Under the pieces are notes generated by a model, which did not search any database, was not told where the DNA came from, and saw only the letters and a program-made list of their open reading frames with translations. A program made the translations under genes and the position numbers. This document shows, one piece after another, positions 34,867-41,618 of a DNA stretch of 55,390 nt. The stretch comes from a virus. Positions within the stretch are counted from its first letter, which is position 1. Each line of letters starts with the position of its first letter. Where the stretch lies: IMG/VR virus record IMGVR_UViG_3300030329_001437, positions 1 to 55,390 of that record; one strand, written 5' to 3'.

Positions 34867-35358
34867 ATGGAACGATTCCACGGAAGCGACTTCGAACACA
34901 GTGTTCTTCGACGTTATTACGAAGAAAAATGTGAGTTCTCGTCGATACACACAGGCTACATGATTAACTATCAGATAAGCTCTTACGAAACAGTGAGCAG
35001 TTACATTCGTAACGACTTCCGAGAAGAAGCGCAGCATATCATGGTAGGTATGCATCTCGAAGCTATGTTTCATAGCATTGTCGGACAGTACGACCCGTTA
35101 GAAAGATGTAAGTATTTATTAGATGACGAGAACTACGTCATTTCATTACTTGCTCGAATACGACATTTTGTTGACTGGCTTCACGAAAAGTGTTCAGAAG
35201 ACCACATTTACCTAGAGAAGTATAAAACGCATGAGCAGGAAGTACTTGAAAAGCTCAAGCAGTTGTACATTTTTGATTTGATTTTCGAAGACCAGGATAA
35301 GAGTGTCTCTGACTATCGTGAAAATAACTACAGAGCAGGACCAGAATATGCCCAGTAG
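34867..35358 (+). CDS. Hypothetical early protein, 163 aa
   Basis: First gene after a strong promoter. Helical, acidic, rich in Tyr, His and Glu (residues ~1-20 contain HGSDFEHSVLRRYYEEK). No known domain, signal peptide or membrane segment. Strong expression signals with no recognisable enzyme make it a candidate host-interaction protein. Confidence 0.65.
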   Translation: MERFHGSDFEHSVLRRYYEEKCEFSSIHTGYMINYQISSYETVSSYIRNDFREEAQHIMVGMHLEAMFHSIVGQYDPLERCKYLLDDENYVISLLARIRHFVDWLHEKCSEDHIYLEKYKTHEQEVLEKLKQLYIFDLIFEDQDKSVSDYRENNYRAGPEYAQ

Positions 35359-35590
35359 ATACAAGATGCTACCGAACAGAAAAAAGCCTGAACCACCGTT
35401 CAGGCCACTGCAACGCAGTACACAACCTGATTGGCAGTTACGAGCCGACTACCCTTCGCGTGAGCCTACGACTCACGCTACAGGGAAAGTCGAATCACGA
35501 CCGATTGCGAATGCGACGATTGCACCTGCGTACAACAAAGGTGCATATCAGGTTATTCCTGAGTCAGATGTCAAACATATAGGACGATAA
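35348..35590 (+). CDS. Pro/Arg-rich small protein, 80 aa
   Basis: ATG 35348 (MPSRYKMLPNRKKPEPP); Pro-, Arg- and Gln-rich, low complexity, probably disordered. Overlaps the end of the previous gene by 11 bases, indicating translational coupling. No function recognised. Confidence 0.6.
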   Translation: MPSRYKMLPNRKKPEPPFRPLQRSTQPDWQLRADYPSREPTTHATGKVESRPIANATIAPAYNKGAYQVIPESDVKHIGR

Positions 35591-35591
35591 T

Positions 35592-35813
35592 ATGGATATA
35601 AAAGAAGCATTACGGATTGTGATAGAACACGTAAGAGTTAACGGTGACGAGGATGTCGAAAAAGCAATCACCACGGTAGAGGATGCACTGAAACTTCTAC
35701 CAGTAATTAGCCACGGTGAGGGACAGCCGTTCCACTACGTTGACGAATATGACGACGAATTACACCCCGAGTGGGTTCGACGTAAAACTCTACACTCTAA
35801 CCAACAACAATAG
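35592..35813 (+). CDS. Small acidic protein, 73 aa
   Basis: ATG 35592, one base after the preceding stop. Helical N-terminal half (IKEALRIVIEHVRVNGDEDV) and an acidic, His-rich C-terminus. No family known; part of the early small-gene run. Confidence 0.6.
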   Translation: MDIKEALRIVIEHVRVNGDEDVEKAITTVEDALKLLPVISHGEGQPFHYVDEYDDELHPEWVRRKTLHSNQQQ

Positions 35814-35826
35814 AAGGAAAATGAAA

Positions 35827-36096
35827 ATGGAAGAAGATCCTAACGGAAGATTTTTAGAACCAGTAGAACTGGAAAAATGCGTAATTTGTAAAGGTGGAAT
35901 CGAGCCTCACCGCAACAAAGAGGGCAAGATTATTTGGACTCACGGGCACCATGCCTTTCCAGTAGCGGAAGGACAGTGTTGTGACGACTGTCATAACACT
36001 TATGTTCTACCGAAAAGGTACGGTGATTCCAAAGCTCGATTTAAAGAGATACTAGTGTCACCTGATGCTCTTGTTATAGACTCAGACACATTGTAA
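35827..36096 (+). CDS. Putative zinc-binding (HNH-like or zinc finger) protein, 89 aa
   Basis: ATG 35827 is favoured over ATG 35821 because AAGGA is better spaced. Cys18-x2-Cys21 and Cys51-Cys52-x2-Cys55 with WTHGHHAFPVAEGQCC resemble a compact zinc finger; the His-rich middle is compatible with an HNH-type fold but catalytic spacing is not convincing. A nucleic acid-binding role is likely. Confidence 0.6.
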   Translation: MEEDPNGRFLEPVELEKCVICKGGIEPHRNKEGKIIWTHGHHAFPVAEGQCCDDCHNTYVLPKRYGDSKARFKEILVSPDALVIDSDTL

Positions 36097-36341
36097 AGAA
36101 GGATCGATGCATCATTGAAGCTGGCGAGTAGTAGCGTCTGTTGGGGATTCCTGCGGTTTATTCATAGCCGTTCTCACCACCTGACCACCGCAGTATGTTG
36201 GTCAAGGAGAAAAAGGAGCGATGAGGTGCGTCTGCATCGGGGAGTAGTTTTTGCGTTGCGTTTACTACTCTTGAATTTGACGTGAATCGCTCCGACTACT
36301 ACACTAGAAACCAGTTCTACTCGATAACTAAAGAGGTGAAG
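36097..36341 (+). ncRNA. Structured intergenic RNA candidate with pseudoknot and three-helix element
   Basis: 245 bp without a good coding frame. Element A: CTGCGGT (36151-36157) pairs with ACCGCAG (36187-36193), and TGACCA (36182-36187), lying inside its loop, pairs with TGGTCA (36199-36204), an H-type pseudoknot topology (the helices share one base). Element B: GGAGCGAT (36215-36222) pairs with ATCGCTCC (36286-36293), enclosing a second hairpin GAGTAGT (36242-36248)/ACTACTC (36264-36270). Two long perfect stems in one gap are unlikely to be accidental. No known RNA family recognised. Confidence 0.5.
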
Positions 36342-36524
36342 ATGAGTAGCGAAGAGATAAATAAACAGATCGAAGAGTTCCTCAAGAAGGGGGGATCGAT
36401 CGAAACAGTTCCCGCAGGAGCCAGTGCAGACAGGCCGCTGAGCGAGAAGAAAAAGTTATTTGGATTGTCTAGCAGACGACCAGGATTCGACAAGGAACGA
36501 CTGATATTAACACCGAAAGAATAA
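36342..36524 (+). CDS. Small protein, 60 aa
   Basis: ATG 36342 with AGAGGTGA upstream is preferred over a GTG start at 36282 that lies in the structured RNA element. Helical first part (SSEEINKQIEEFLKKGG) and a basic Ser/Arg tail. No known family. The tail-fibre-like fragment begins in its last codons. Confidence 0.55.
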   Translation: MSSEEINKQIEEFLKKGGSIETVPAGASADRPLSEKKKLFGLSSRRPGFDKERLILTPKE

Positions 36525-36577
36525 TAACTACAGGTACTCATAATACAGCTGTTGGGATTGCTACTAGAGCGTTGTGA
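36524..36577 (+). repeat. Displaced single unit of the tail-fibre 51-bp repeat
   Basis: In the frame starting at 36524 the DNA reads ITTGTHNTAVGIATRAL then TGA, the same consensus as the ~34 units of the tail-fibre gene at 1-1740. It sits after the stop of the 60-residue gene, in a different frame, and has no start codon of its own. It looks like a recombinational relic or misplaced copy; it is not a gene. Confidence 0.75.
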
Positions 36578-36624
36578 CCGACCGCCATATTATCGCGAAG
36601 GGTCGTTATGTCGCCGCGTGCTTT

Positions 36625-36687
36625 TAGTGCTTTACCCTCGGGTGGTCGCGGGTTACGCTAAACGTAGCCCCGCGCCTACGGGTGCGG
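36625..36687 (+). promoter_or_regulatory. Promoter TAGTGC-TTTACC-17-TACGCT plus UACG-tetraloop hairpin
   Basis: TAGTGC (36625-36630), TTTACC (36631-36636), 17-bp spacer, TACGCT (36654-36659). Leader hairpin CCGCGCC-TACG-GGTGCGG (36670-36687) has one G-U pair. An AGAAAGGAAG ribosome site leads to ATG 36717. Confidence 0.8.
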
Positions 36688-36716
36688 ATTGTTAGAAAGA
36701 TAGAAAGGAAGAATGA

Positions 36717-37088
36717 ATGAAAGAAAAGATACATTTAGTAGGAAAAGAGTTTGTTGACCATATAGTGGACGACAAATTCTGGATTTTAGAAGACCCCGAG
36801 TCTTGGCCTTGTTTAGAAACACCGAGGTTGTCAGAGGTAGCGAGACTTAATAGCGCAGAACTAGGACAGGAACCAGAAGAGTTCGTAATAGACCTAGCCA
36901 ACCATCCACAGATAACAGAAGTAGACCACTACAATTTCGGATGTATTGAGGTAGTCACTTTTAGATGGAACGACCCGCGAGATGGAGAGCTGTATTTTCC
37001 TGGAAAATACTATAAGTTCGATATCTGGAGGGGGCCAGCGACTAACTACGAAGCGAAACGCTGGACTGACCAAGACTACTCAGGATAG
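36717..37088 (+). CDS. Hypothetical early protein, 123 aa
   Basis: First gene of the operon behind the 36.6-kb promoter. Acidic, mixed alpha/beta, with a Tyr/Trp-rich second half (YNFGCIEVVTFRWND and LYFPGKYYKFDIWRG). No enzyme motif or membrane segment. Host-interaction candidate by context; function unknown. Confidence 0.65.
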   Translation: MKEKIHLVGKEFVDHIVDDKFWILEDPESWPCLETPRLSEVARLNSAELGQEPEEFVIDLANHPQITEVDHYNFGCIEVVTFRWNDPRDGELYFPGKYYKFDIWRGPATNYEAKRWTDQDYSG

Positions 37089-37099
37089 AGAGGAAAAAT

Positions 37100-37354
37100 A
37101 TGACAAAAATGAACGAAAAGGCCGAGTGGGTAACACTCGGCCAATTAGTCAACCACTACGATGGGCTTAGTGAAAGTCTTGTTGACAAGATACAAGACAT
37201 TTTTTACGCCCAGCTGCCCACGAAAGAGGAGCGTAACCAAATGTTTGTAAGTAACTTTTGGGACAAGTTCAGCGAAGAACAACAATCGATGATCAACAAA
37301 GCTCTCGACAACCAGTGGGAACCACATTTCGGATACGAGAATCTTGAAAATTAA
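37100..37354 (+). CDS. Hypothetical protein, 84 aa
   Basis: ATG 37100 follows AGAGGAAAA. Helical, with NFWDKFSEEQQSMINKALDN. Moderately acidic. No known domain. Separated by 17 bases and a strong ribosome site from the next gene. Confidence 0.6.
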   Translation: MTKMNEKAEWVTLGQLVNHYDGLSESLVDKIQDIFYAQLPTKEERNQMFVSNFWDKFSEEQQSMINKALDNQWEPHFGYENLEN

Positions 37355-37371
37355 ACAGAAAGGAGAAAGCA

Positions 37372-37689
37372 ATGGATGAAGAACTAAGAGATATAGTGGA
37401 TTACAACCACTTGTTCAAACTAGCCGAAGAACGGTTTTACAACAAGATCAAAGACCCCGAGGAGATGTTCGAGTCTTGGGCCCAGTACAACACTAAGATT
37501 GACCACCTTGGAGGAGCCTTGTTGATTCATATGGATCGCGGGTTTTTAGGGTTGACGGAGCACACCTACTGGGTACTGTTGGAAAACGGAGAAAGCCACT
37601 CAGTCGATAAAGACTGTTACGAGCACCTAAACGATATGCTGAGAGGGTGTTATTCAGAATCACCCTTCAGGGAGAAAGAACATGCCTAG
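37372..37689 (+). CDS. Hypothetical protein, 105 aa
   Basis: ATG 37372 with AGAAAGGAG upstream. Acidic helical N-terminus and a beta-rich centre (MDRGFLGLTEHTYWVLLENG). Overlaps the next gene by eight bases. Unknown function. Confidence 0.62.
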   Translation: MDEELRDIVDYNHLFKLAEERFYNKIKDPEEMFESWAQYNTKIDHLGGALLIHMDRGFLGLTEHTYWVLLENGESHSVDKDCYEHLNDMLRGCYSESPFREKEHA

Positions 37690-37993
37690 ACAGGTTATAG
37701 ATGCGCAGGAAATATATTGGGAGTGGGAAGAAGCGTTCGATAAGTTCGGATTCGATGACGGTAATGGTTGGAACGGAACCGATATCGTTGCCGACTTTAT
37801 TCAGATCTTCGGATACGAAACTAAACGACAGCAGTGGGGACTTCATAATTATTTCATCACAGATCTGATGGTACGCTGTGGACCGATACAGATATCAATC
37901 ATTCCAGAAAAAGTCGAGGTCGGGTACGACAACCCACGAGACTGGCTTCCACGAAGATTGATCGAAGATTTGGAGATGAAGTTCAATGGATAA
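37682..37993 (+). CDS. Hypothetical protein, 103 aa
   Basis: ATG 37682 after GGGAGAAAG. Trp- and Asp-rich, alpha/beta, with GDDGNG-like turns (FGFDDGNGWNGTDIVADF). No membrane segment or known motif. Overlaps the next gene by eight bases. Confidence 0.62.
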   Translation: MPRQVIDAQEIYWEWEEAFDKFGFDDGNGWNGTDIVADFIQIFGYETKRQQWGLHNYFITDLMVRCGPIQISIIPEKVEVGYDNPRDWLPRRLIEDLEMKFNG

Positions 37994-38192
37994 AAGACAA
38001 GGATCGCCTTACGATCGAGGAGCCGCCGATGCGTATTACCATCGACCCCCCGATCCTCACTATTACAAACTAGGCCGCGCCTCGCAACGAGTCGACAAGG
38101 AAGATATGAGCGACGAACAGAGAGCTGAGTATCTTCTAGGACATTACGAAGAGCACGACCGCAAAGACTTTGGAGAATTTAACAATGAATAA
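37986..38192 (+). CDS. Hypothetical protein, 68 aa
   Basis: ATG 37986, within the previous gene. His/Tyr-rich N-terminal half (YDRGAADAYYHRPPDPHYYK), then an acidic C-terminal helix. The start RGAADAYYHRPPDPHYY resembles short motifs in other phage early proteins, but I cannot name a family. Confidence 0.6.
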   Translation: MDKRQGSPYDRGAADAYYHRPPDPHYYKLGRASQRVDKEDMSDEQRAEYLLGHYEEHDRKDFGEFNNE

Positions 38193-38718
38193 TTTACAAA
38201 AATACGTCTGGTATGTACAGCCAGTAATACAAGCGATACGTGAACACCACAATGAATTTTGCAACCTTCAATACCTACATATCGATCCTGAAGATTTGTT
38301 TGCCGAAGGAGGTTTAATAGAGTTTCGGGATCATCCGACCAAATACCTTCCTGGACATTTCGACGGTGAGTTACCTGTCATTCATGCCAGCTGGGGTGAA
38401 GAATCTGGTTCGAGTTTATTATTAGAAATATCCCCTGAACATCGTGAAAGACTAAGTCCAGAGGTAGTTGATGTACTCGAGTGGCCAAGGACGAAATTGG
38501 GAAAGTGGGCAAAGACTGCGAAGAAAACAATATATGTGCCACTAGACCATGAATATTATTTAAGTGGTTCTGGATTTGTCCCCCCGACTATCCCCTCGAC
38601 CGAGGTTGAAGATTGGGAGGGTATTGGTCACGGCTTAGATTTTCTGTCTCACCGTTTAGGTTTGAATTACCTAACAGTTCACGCAGGGATTTGCGACTTA
38701 GAAGCAATATTAGATTAA
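38185..38718 (+). CDS. Hypothetical protein, 177 aa
   Basis: ATG 38185 with GGAG upstream; an in-frame TTG at 38170 is rejected. Mixed alpha/beta protein with acidic middle. No known domain. It is the longest gene in this small-gene run and precedes only one further gene before the strand switch. Confidence 0.62.
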   Translation: MNNLQKYVWYVQPVIQAIREHHNEFCNLQYLHIDPEDLFAEGGLIEFRDHPTKYLPGHFDGELPVIHASWGEESGSSLLLEISPEHRERLSPEVVDVLEWPRTKLGKWAKTAKKTIYVPLDHEYYLSGSGFVPPTIPSTEVEDWEGIGHGLDFLSHRLGLNYLTVHAGICDLEAILD

Positions 38719-38733
38719 CAGGGAGATAAACAG

Positions 38734-38937
38734 ATGTACTACATAAGTCAAAAAGACTCAAAAAACGGATATTATTTAGGAGTGAAAAGACTCCGAGATT
38801 ATGTGGCCAAGGACGGAGTTGAGTATTACGTTCGGAAAAATAAGAAGCCTTTAGATTTCGCGGATGTTGTTCCTATCTACATTGGCAAAGACGGGAAACT
38901 TAAAAAGACCGACAGTCTTGCAACGATGTGGTTTTAA
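38734..38937 (+). CDS. Small hypothetical protein, 67 aa
   Basis: ATG 38734 after GGGAGATAA. Lys/Tyr-rich, beta-rich (KKPLDFADVVPIYIGKDG). Last rightward gene before the convergent terminator. Function unknown. Confidence 0.6.
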   Translation: MYYISQKDSKNGYYLGVKRLRDYVAKDGVEYYVRKNKKPLDFADVVPIYIGKDGKLKKTDSLATMWF

Positions 38938-38944
38938 AATCGCA

Positions 38945-38970
38945 CAAAAAAGCCCGCTCAGTGGCGGGCT
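38945..38970 (-). terminator. Bidirectional intrinsic terminator between convergent operons
   Basis: AGCCCGC (38951-38957), TCAGTG loop, GCGGGCT (38964-38970). On the reverse strand the stem is followed by a T-run (A-run 38946-38951 on the forward strand), so it ends the leftward genes; forward, TAATCT is a weaker tail. Confidence 0.8.
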
Positions 38971-38989
38971 AATCTCGATTAGTGGCTGG

Positions 38990-39220
38990 CTACCAGTCTT
39001 CCATTGAGTCTCCGCTCCACTCTCGGAGTGGAGTCTCGAAGTACCTTTTCCATCCAGGCGATCGTGCTTTCAGCTTTTCTATTCGCTCCTCGCACTCATC
39101 ACACTCTAGTCGCTGACCTTCTGGACCAGTTCCACCGCATCGAACGCTCACGTTAATCACTTCGTCCGGATTACTCAAGCGTCTCACTGGGTAGTTGATT
39201 TCGTTGTTGCACTCATACAT
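38990..39220 (-). CDS. Small Cys-containing protein, 76 aa
   Basis: Leftward, ATG at 39220 nine bases after AAGGAGG; the in-frame TTG at 39226 would be too close. Cys4, Cys28, Cys40 and Cys43 (ECDEC) could bind zinc. Helical, acidic C-terminus. Overlaps the end of the next upstream leftward gene. No known family. Confidence 0.62.
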   Translation of the reverse strand: MYECNNEINYPVRRLSNPDEVINVSVRCGGTGPEGQRLECDECEERIEKLKARSPGWKRYFETPLREWSGDSMEDW

Positions 39221-39347
39221 TTGCAAGTGCCTCCTTCTCAGCTTCTAGTGCAGCACGTCTCTTGGCTGCGCGTCGCTTTCTTAGAAGTTCCATGCCAACC
39301 GTTTTTCGGAAAGCATTCTCGTTTCGCTTCTGTCTTTTCTTACTCAT
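39213..39347 (-). CDS. Small very basic peptide, 44 aa
   Basis: Leftward, ATG at 39347 preceded by AGAAAGGAAG. Sequence MSKKRQKRNENAFRKTVG followed by an Arg/Lys/Ala-rich helix. Too basic and short for an enzyme; likely binds nucleic acid or a host complex. Stop overlaps the next gene by eight bases, supporting translation. Confidence 0.6.
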   Translation of the reverse strand: MSKKRQKRNENAFRKTVGMELLRKRRAAKRRAALEAEKEALANV

Positions 39348-39359
39348 CTTTCTTCCTTT

Positions 39360-39863
39360 CTATTGTTTAAGAATCTGGTCTCTGATTTCTATTACTTTTT
39401 CCACTTCTGCGGGGTCTGACCAGTTTGGACCCCCTGTGTGTTTCCGACACCATTTGATATACTGTTTGTCTGTCATCTCCTCCTTTCTACTGTTTAGTAG
39501 CTTTGTTTTGTTTTCGACATATTGTCGCCCTTCTCTAAATCTAACTTGTGCAAACCCTCCTGTCTCTGAGAGTTCTGCTAAATCTCTAATTAACCCCTCT
39601 TCTCCTACTTTCCGATAACGTATGTCGTAATGTGCTGTTTGATATGGAGGAACAATTCCGTTGTAATCAGGGCCGAGTTCCTTGCTAAATTTTCCATATT
39701 TTCGGTTAATAAGTGCTTGCCTGAGCCACATTCTCTCTGACCCCCACTCTCCTTCCCCGTAATGAGGTCCTGGTTTAAATGGACCTATCTCATAAACCTC
39801 TCCCAATTTCAAAGCGTCTATTGCTTTCATATGTTCGAGTTTTCTTTCTTGTGATCTTTTCAT
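39360..39863 (-). CDS. Hypothetical protein, 167 aa
   Basis: Leftward, start at 39863 (MKRSQERKLEHMK). A repeated pattern of short charged helices and YxIGPFxPGP-like turns; Trp- and Arg-containing. No domain recognised. AAAGGATT lies upstream. Preceded by a UACG-tetraloop hairpin (39880-39895). Confidence 0.65.
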   Translation of the reverse strand: MKRSQERKLEHMKAIDALKLGEVYEIGPFKPGPHYGEGEWGSERMWLRQALINRKYGKFSKELGPDYNGIVPPYQTAHYDIRYRKVGEEGLIRDLAELSETGGFAQVRFREGRQYVENKTKLLNSRKEEMTDKQYIKWCRKHTGGPNWSDPAEVEKVIEIRDQILKQ

Positions 39864-39879
39864 TTCAAATCCTTTAAGT

Positions 39880-39895
39880 GCCCCCCGTAGGGGGC
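39880..39895 (-). promoter_or_regulatory. UACG-tetraloop hairpin in leftward leader
   Basis: On the reverse strand GCCCCC-TACG-GGGGGC, a perfect 6-bp stem with the same cUACGg loop as in the 34.8 and 36.7 kb leaders. It lies between two leftward genes, 16 bases before the downstream start. Confidence 0.6.
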
Positions 39896-39903
39896 GGGGT
39901 AAG

Positions 39904-40344
39904 TTAAATAATCTTAACTAGGTATGCGTGACAGTGGCTGTCGTAGATTATTCCCGTCATTCGGGTACTACCCGTATCAGGGTCACTCCACATAACAATC
40001 TGCCACTCTCCTGGCTCACCGTCTTCGGATTCAAACCACTGGGTGACTGTTACCGTTTCAGTGGGAGGTATCATTTCATATAGTGGCTTAAAGCCCCTTT
40101 CAGCCAGTTCAATGGCGTGGCCCCAATGATCTATTCTAGTGCTCCCAGTAATCTCATCAGTAGGCACGTCAGTGGGATAGTCTAATTCTATCAACTTTAA
40201 CGACATAGTCTCTGGGCGAAGTGGGCTCATTCCGTCAATCGTATTTTCGGGGTTAGCCAAAATATCAATCAATTCCCTACTAAACGTAGCAGTCGTAGTA
40301 GGTCTTTCGGAAAATACTTCCATGGTTATATCTTTCAAATCCAT
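39904..40344 (-). CDS. Hypothetical protein, 146 aa
   Basis: Leftward, start at 40344 with AAAGGTAGAAAG upstream; first gene after the promoter at 40403-40438. Acidic, Thr-rich, mixed alpha/beta, with DYPTDVPTDEIT and a beta-rich C-terminal half (WQIVMWSDPDTGSTRMTG). Not recognised. Confidence 0.65.
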   Translation of the reverse strand: MDLKDITMEVFSERPTTTATFSRELIDILANPENTIDGMSPLRPETMSLKLIELDYPTDVPTDEITGSTRIDHWGHAIELAERGFKPLYEMIPPTETVTVTQWFESEDGEPGEWQIVMWSDPDTGSTRMTGIIYDSHCHAYLVKII

Positions 40345-40721
40345 CTTTCTACCTTTCTATCTTTCTAAGAATCCCGCCCGTAAAAAAGGCGGGGCCGGTT
40401 ATAGTATAAGTTACCATAATAACCATAGTAAAGGACTAAAAAGGTATTAGAAAGGAGCGGTTATTAGTCTATTTGAAAATAAAACTTTTTTTATTTTTTT
40501 CAGCAGAATTGACTAATAGAGTAATAGAAGTAATAGAATCGAGCTTAAAGTCTCGAGAACAGTGGATCTTGGTGAGTGACTAAAGTAATAGAAAAACTAT
40601 TAGTTATTACAAATGAAACAGAGAATAAGTAAGAGAGGGCGTGAGCGAAACATTTCGTTTTTTATATTTTATTTTCATTCTAATATATAGTTCACACATC
40701 GAAACACCTCGGAATTGCTGA
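40345..40721. other. AT-rich divergent intergenic region with TAATAGA repeats
   Basis: 377 bp between leftward genes and the small terminase. It holds the leftward promoter, poly-A/T tracts, and repeated AGTAATAGAA/TAATAGA motifs, including 40511-40534, the inverted counterpart of 19791-19814. A small hairpin CGAAA...TTTCG before a T-run lies near 40647-40665. I see no TTTACY promoter for the terminase gene here, so the late promoter may be of another kind. Confidence 0.6.
40403..40438 (-). promoter_or_regulatory. Leftward promoter TAGTCC-TTTACT-18-TATACT
   Basis: On the reverse strand TAGTCC (40438-40433), TTTACT (40432-40427), 18-bp spacer, TATACT (40408-40403). It drives the four leftward genes. 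Its leader contains a GC-rich hairpin (CCCGCC ... GGCGGG near 40376-40395), like the rightward leaders. Confidence 0.78.
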
Positions 40722-41282
40722 ATGAAACACCTACAGTACACTCCCATGACACCTGCTGATGACGGCAATGGGTTCATCGACCCTGACGGTAAGAAGTGGC
40801 AACCGTTAAATCCAAAGCAGAAGAAGTTTGCTCGAGAGTATTTAAAAGGACAGAACGCCACAGAAGCAGCGGTGAAAGCGGGTTACACGAAGAATCGGAA
40901 CGCAGCAAAGAGGCAAGGCAGCGTATTACTGAATCACAACCCCTTACTCAGAAATTACCTGATAGACCAGGAAATAAAGGAGGCAGAGAGAGATAGAGTT
41001 TCTATGGAGGGACACCTCTCCGCACTCCATGATTTGAGGGAGGAGGCGAGGGGGCAGGGCCAAATCAACGCGGCAATCACAGCCGAGATCCACCGAGGGA
41101 AGGTCGGGGGGCTTTACATCGATCGACGCGAGGTCTTGACCGCACAGATCGACGCACTGAGCAAGGACCAGATCCTGGATCGACTGACGCAACTTATCAC
41201 CAAACGAGTTCCTCAAACGATCGAGGGAGAGATCACTAATCGACTCGGCTCGATCGAGACAGAAAGACAGACGGAGCGATAG
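40722..41282 (+). CDS. terS: Small terminase subunit (TerS), 186 aa
   Basis: PLNPKQKKFAREYLKGQNAT with EAAVKAGYT is the helix-turn-helix of Terminase_2-type TerS, which binds the packaging site and recruits the large subunit. The central part is helical (oligomerisation), the C-terminus DQILDRLTQLITKRV is also typical. ATG 40722 is the first start; ATG 40746 is possible. The repeat array starts at its 3' end, consistent with pac sites lying in or next to terS. Large terminase lies about 5 kb away, unusually far. Confidence 0.85.
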   Translation: MKHLQYTPMTPADDGNGFIDPDGKKWQPLNPKQKKFAREYLKGQNATEAAVKAGYTKNRNAAKRQGSVLLNHNPLLRNYLIDQEIKEAERDRVSMEGHLSALHDLREEARGQGQINAAITAEIHRGKVGGLYIDRREVLTAQIDALSKDQILDRLTQLITKRVPQTIEGEITNRLGSIETERQTER

Positions 41283-41560
41283 CCGCGCCACCCTCCCACC
41301 CACCCTTTTACTCGAAAGATCGATCGACTCGACTCGACTAACAGAGGCACGCACGCTGCGGGCGACCCACCCACCCACCACATTTCTAGAGACACGGACT
41401 GACCGACCGAGAGACGGACTGACCGACCGAGAGACGGACTGACCGATCGATCGATCGACTGAGCGAGCGACCGAGCGACTGAGCGAGCGACCGAGCGACA
41501 GGACTGACGGATAGACGGACGGGACCGACTAGCGGCGGGCGGCGGCGGGCCGGTAGGTTT
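41283..41560. repeat. GC-rich 20-bp tandem repeats, candidate packaging (pac) site
   Basis: Directly after terS. Unit A, ACGGACTGACCGACCGAGAG, occurs three times from 41394 (third copy changed to GACCGATCGA). Unit B, GAGCGAGCGACCGAGCGACT, occurs twice (41461-41500). The 20-base period is constant, near two DNA helical turns. GATCGATCGATCGA and CCCACCCACC runs flank it. The region is much more GC-rich than the rest of the window. Likely a protein-binding array, terminase being the best candidate; a replication origin is the alternative. Confidence 0.6.
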
Positions 41561-41572
41561 TTTAATAGGCAT

Positions 41573-41600
41573 AAAAAAAGGCCGGCTAGTTAGCCGGCCT
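41573..41600 (-). terminator. Intrinsic terminator of the leftward gene
   Basis: GGCCGGCTA (41580-41588), GT, TAGCCGGCC (41591-41599): a perfect 9-bp inverted repeat. On the reverse strand seven T follow (A-run 41573-41579), a textbook terminator. Confidence 0.9.
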
Positions 41601-41618
41601 AGTTAGCTAGTTAGTTAG

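Noticed and set aside
35348-35590. Hairpin GCGTGAG...CTCACGC inside the Pro-rich gene as a terminator
   Set aside because: It lies mid-gene without a T-run and is probably coincidental with coding sequence.
36282-36341. Longer N-terminus of the 60-residue gene beginning at GTG 36282
   Set aside because: It would start inside the GGAGCGAT/ATCGCTCC stem without a ribosome site; ATG 36342 has a better one.
36097-36341. A tRNA in the structured gap
   Set aside because: No acceptor/T-arm consensus such as GGTTCGAATCC and no 7-bp acceptor stem at the right distance.
39262-39618. Forward frame of 118 codons across leftward genes
   Set aside because: Ser/Phe/Leu-rich antisense sequence without ribosome site, opposite to two overlapping leftward genes with good signals.
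40944-41572. Two reverse-strand frames over terS and the repeat array
   Set aside because: Composed of Ser/Arg/Val low complexity produced by the GACC/GAGC repeats; no start signal, and the terS frame is recognised.
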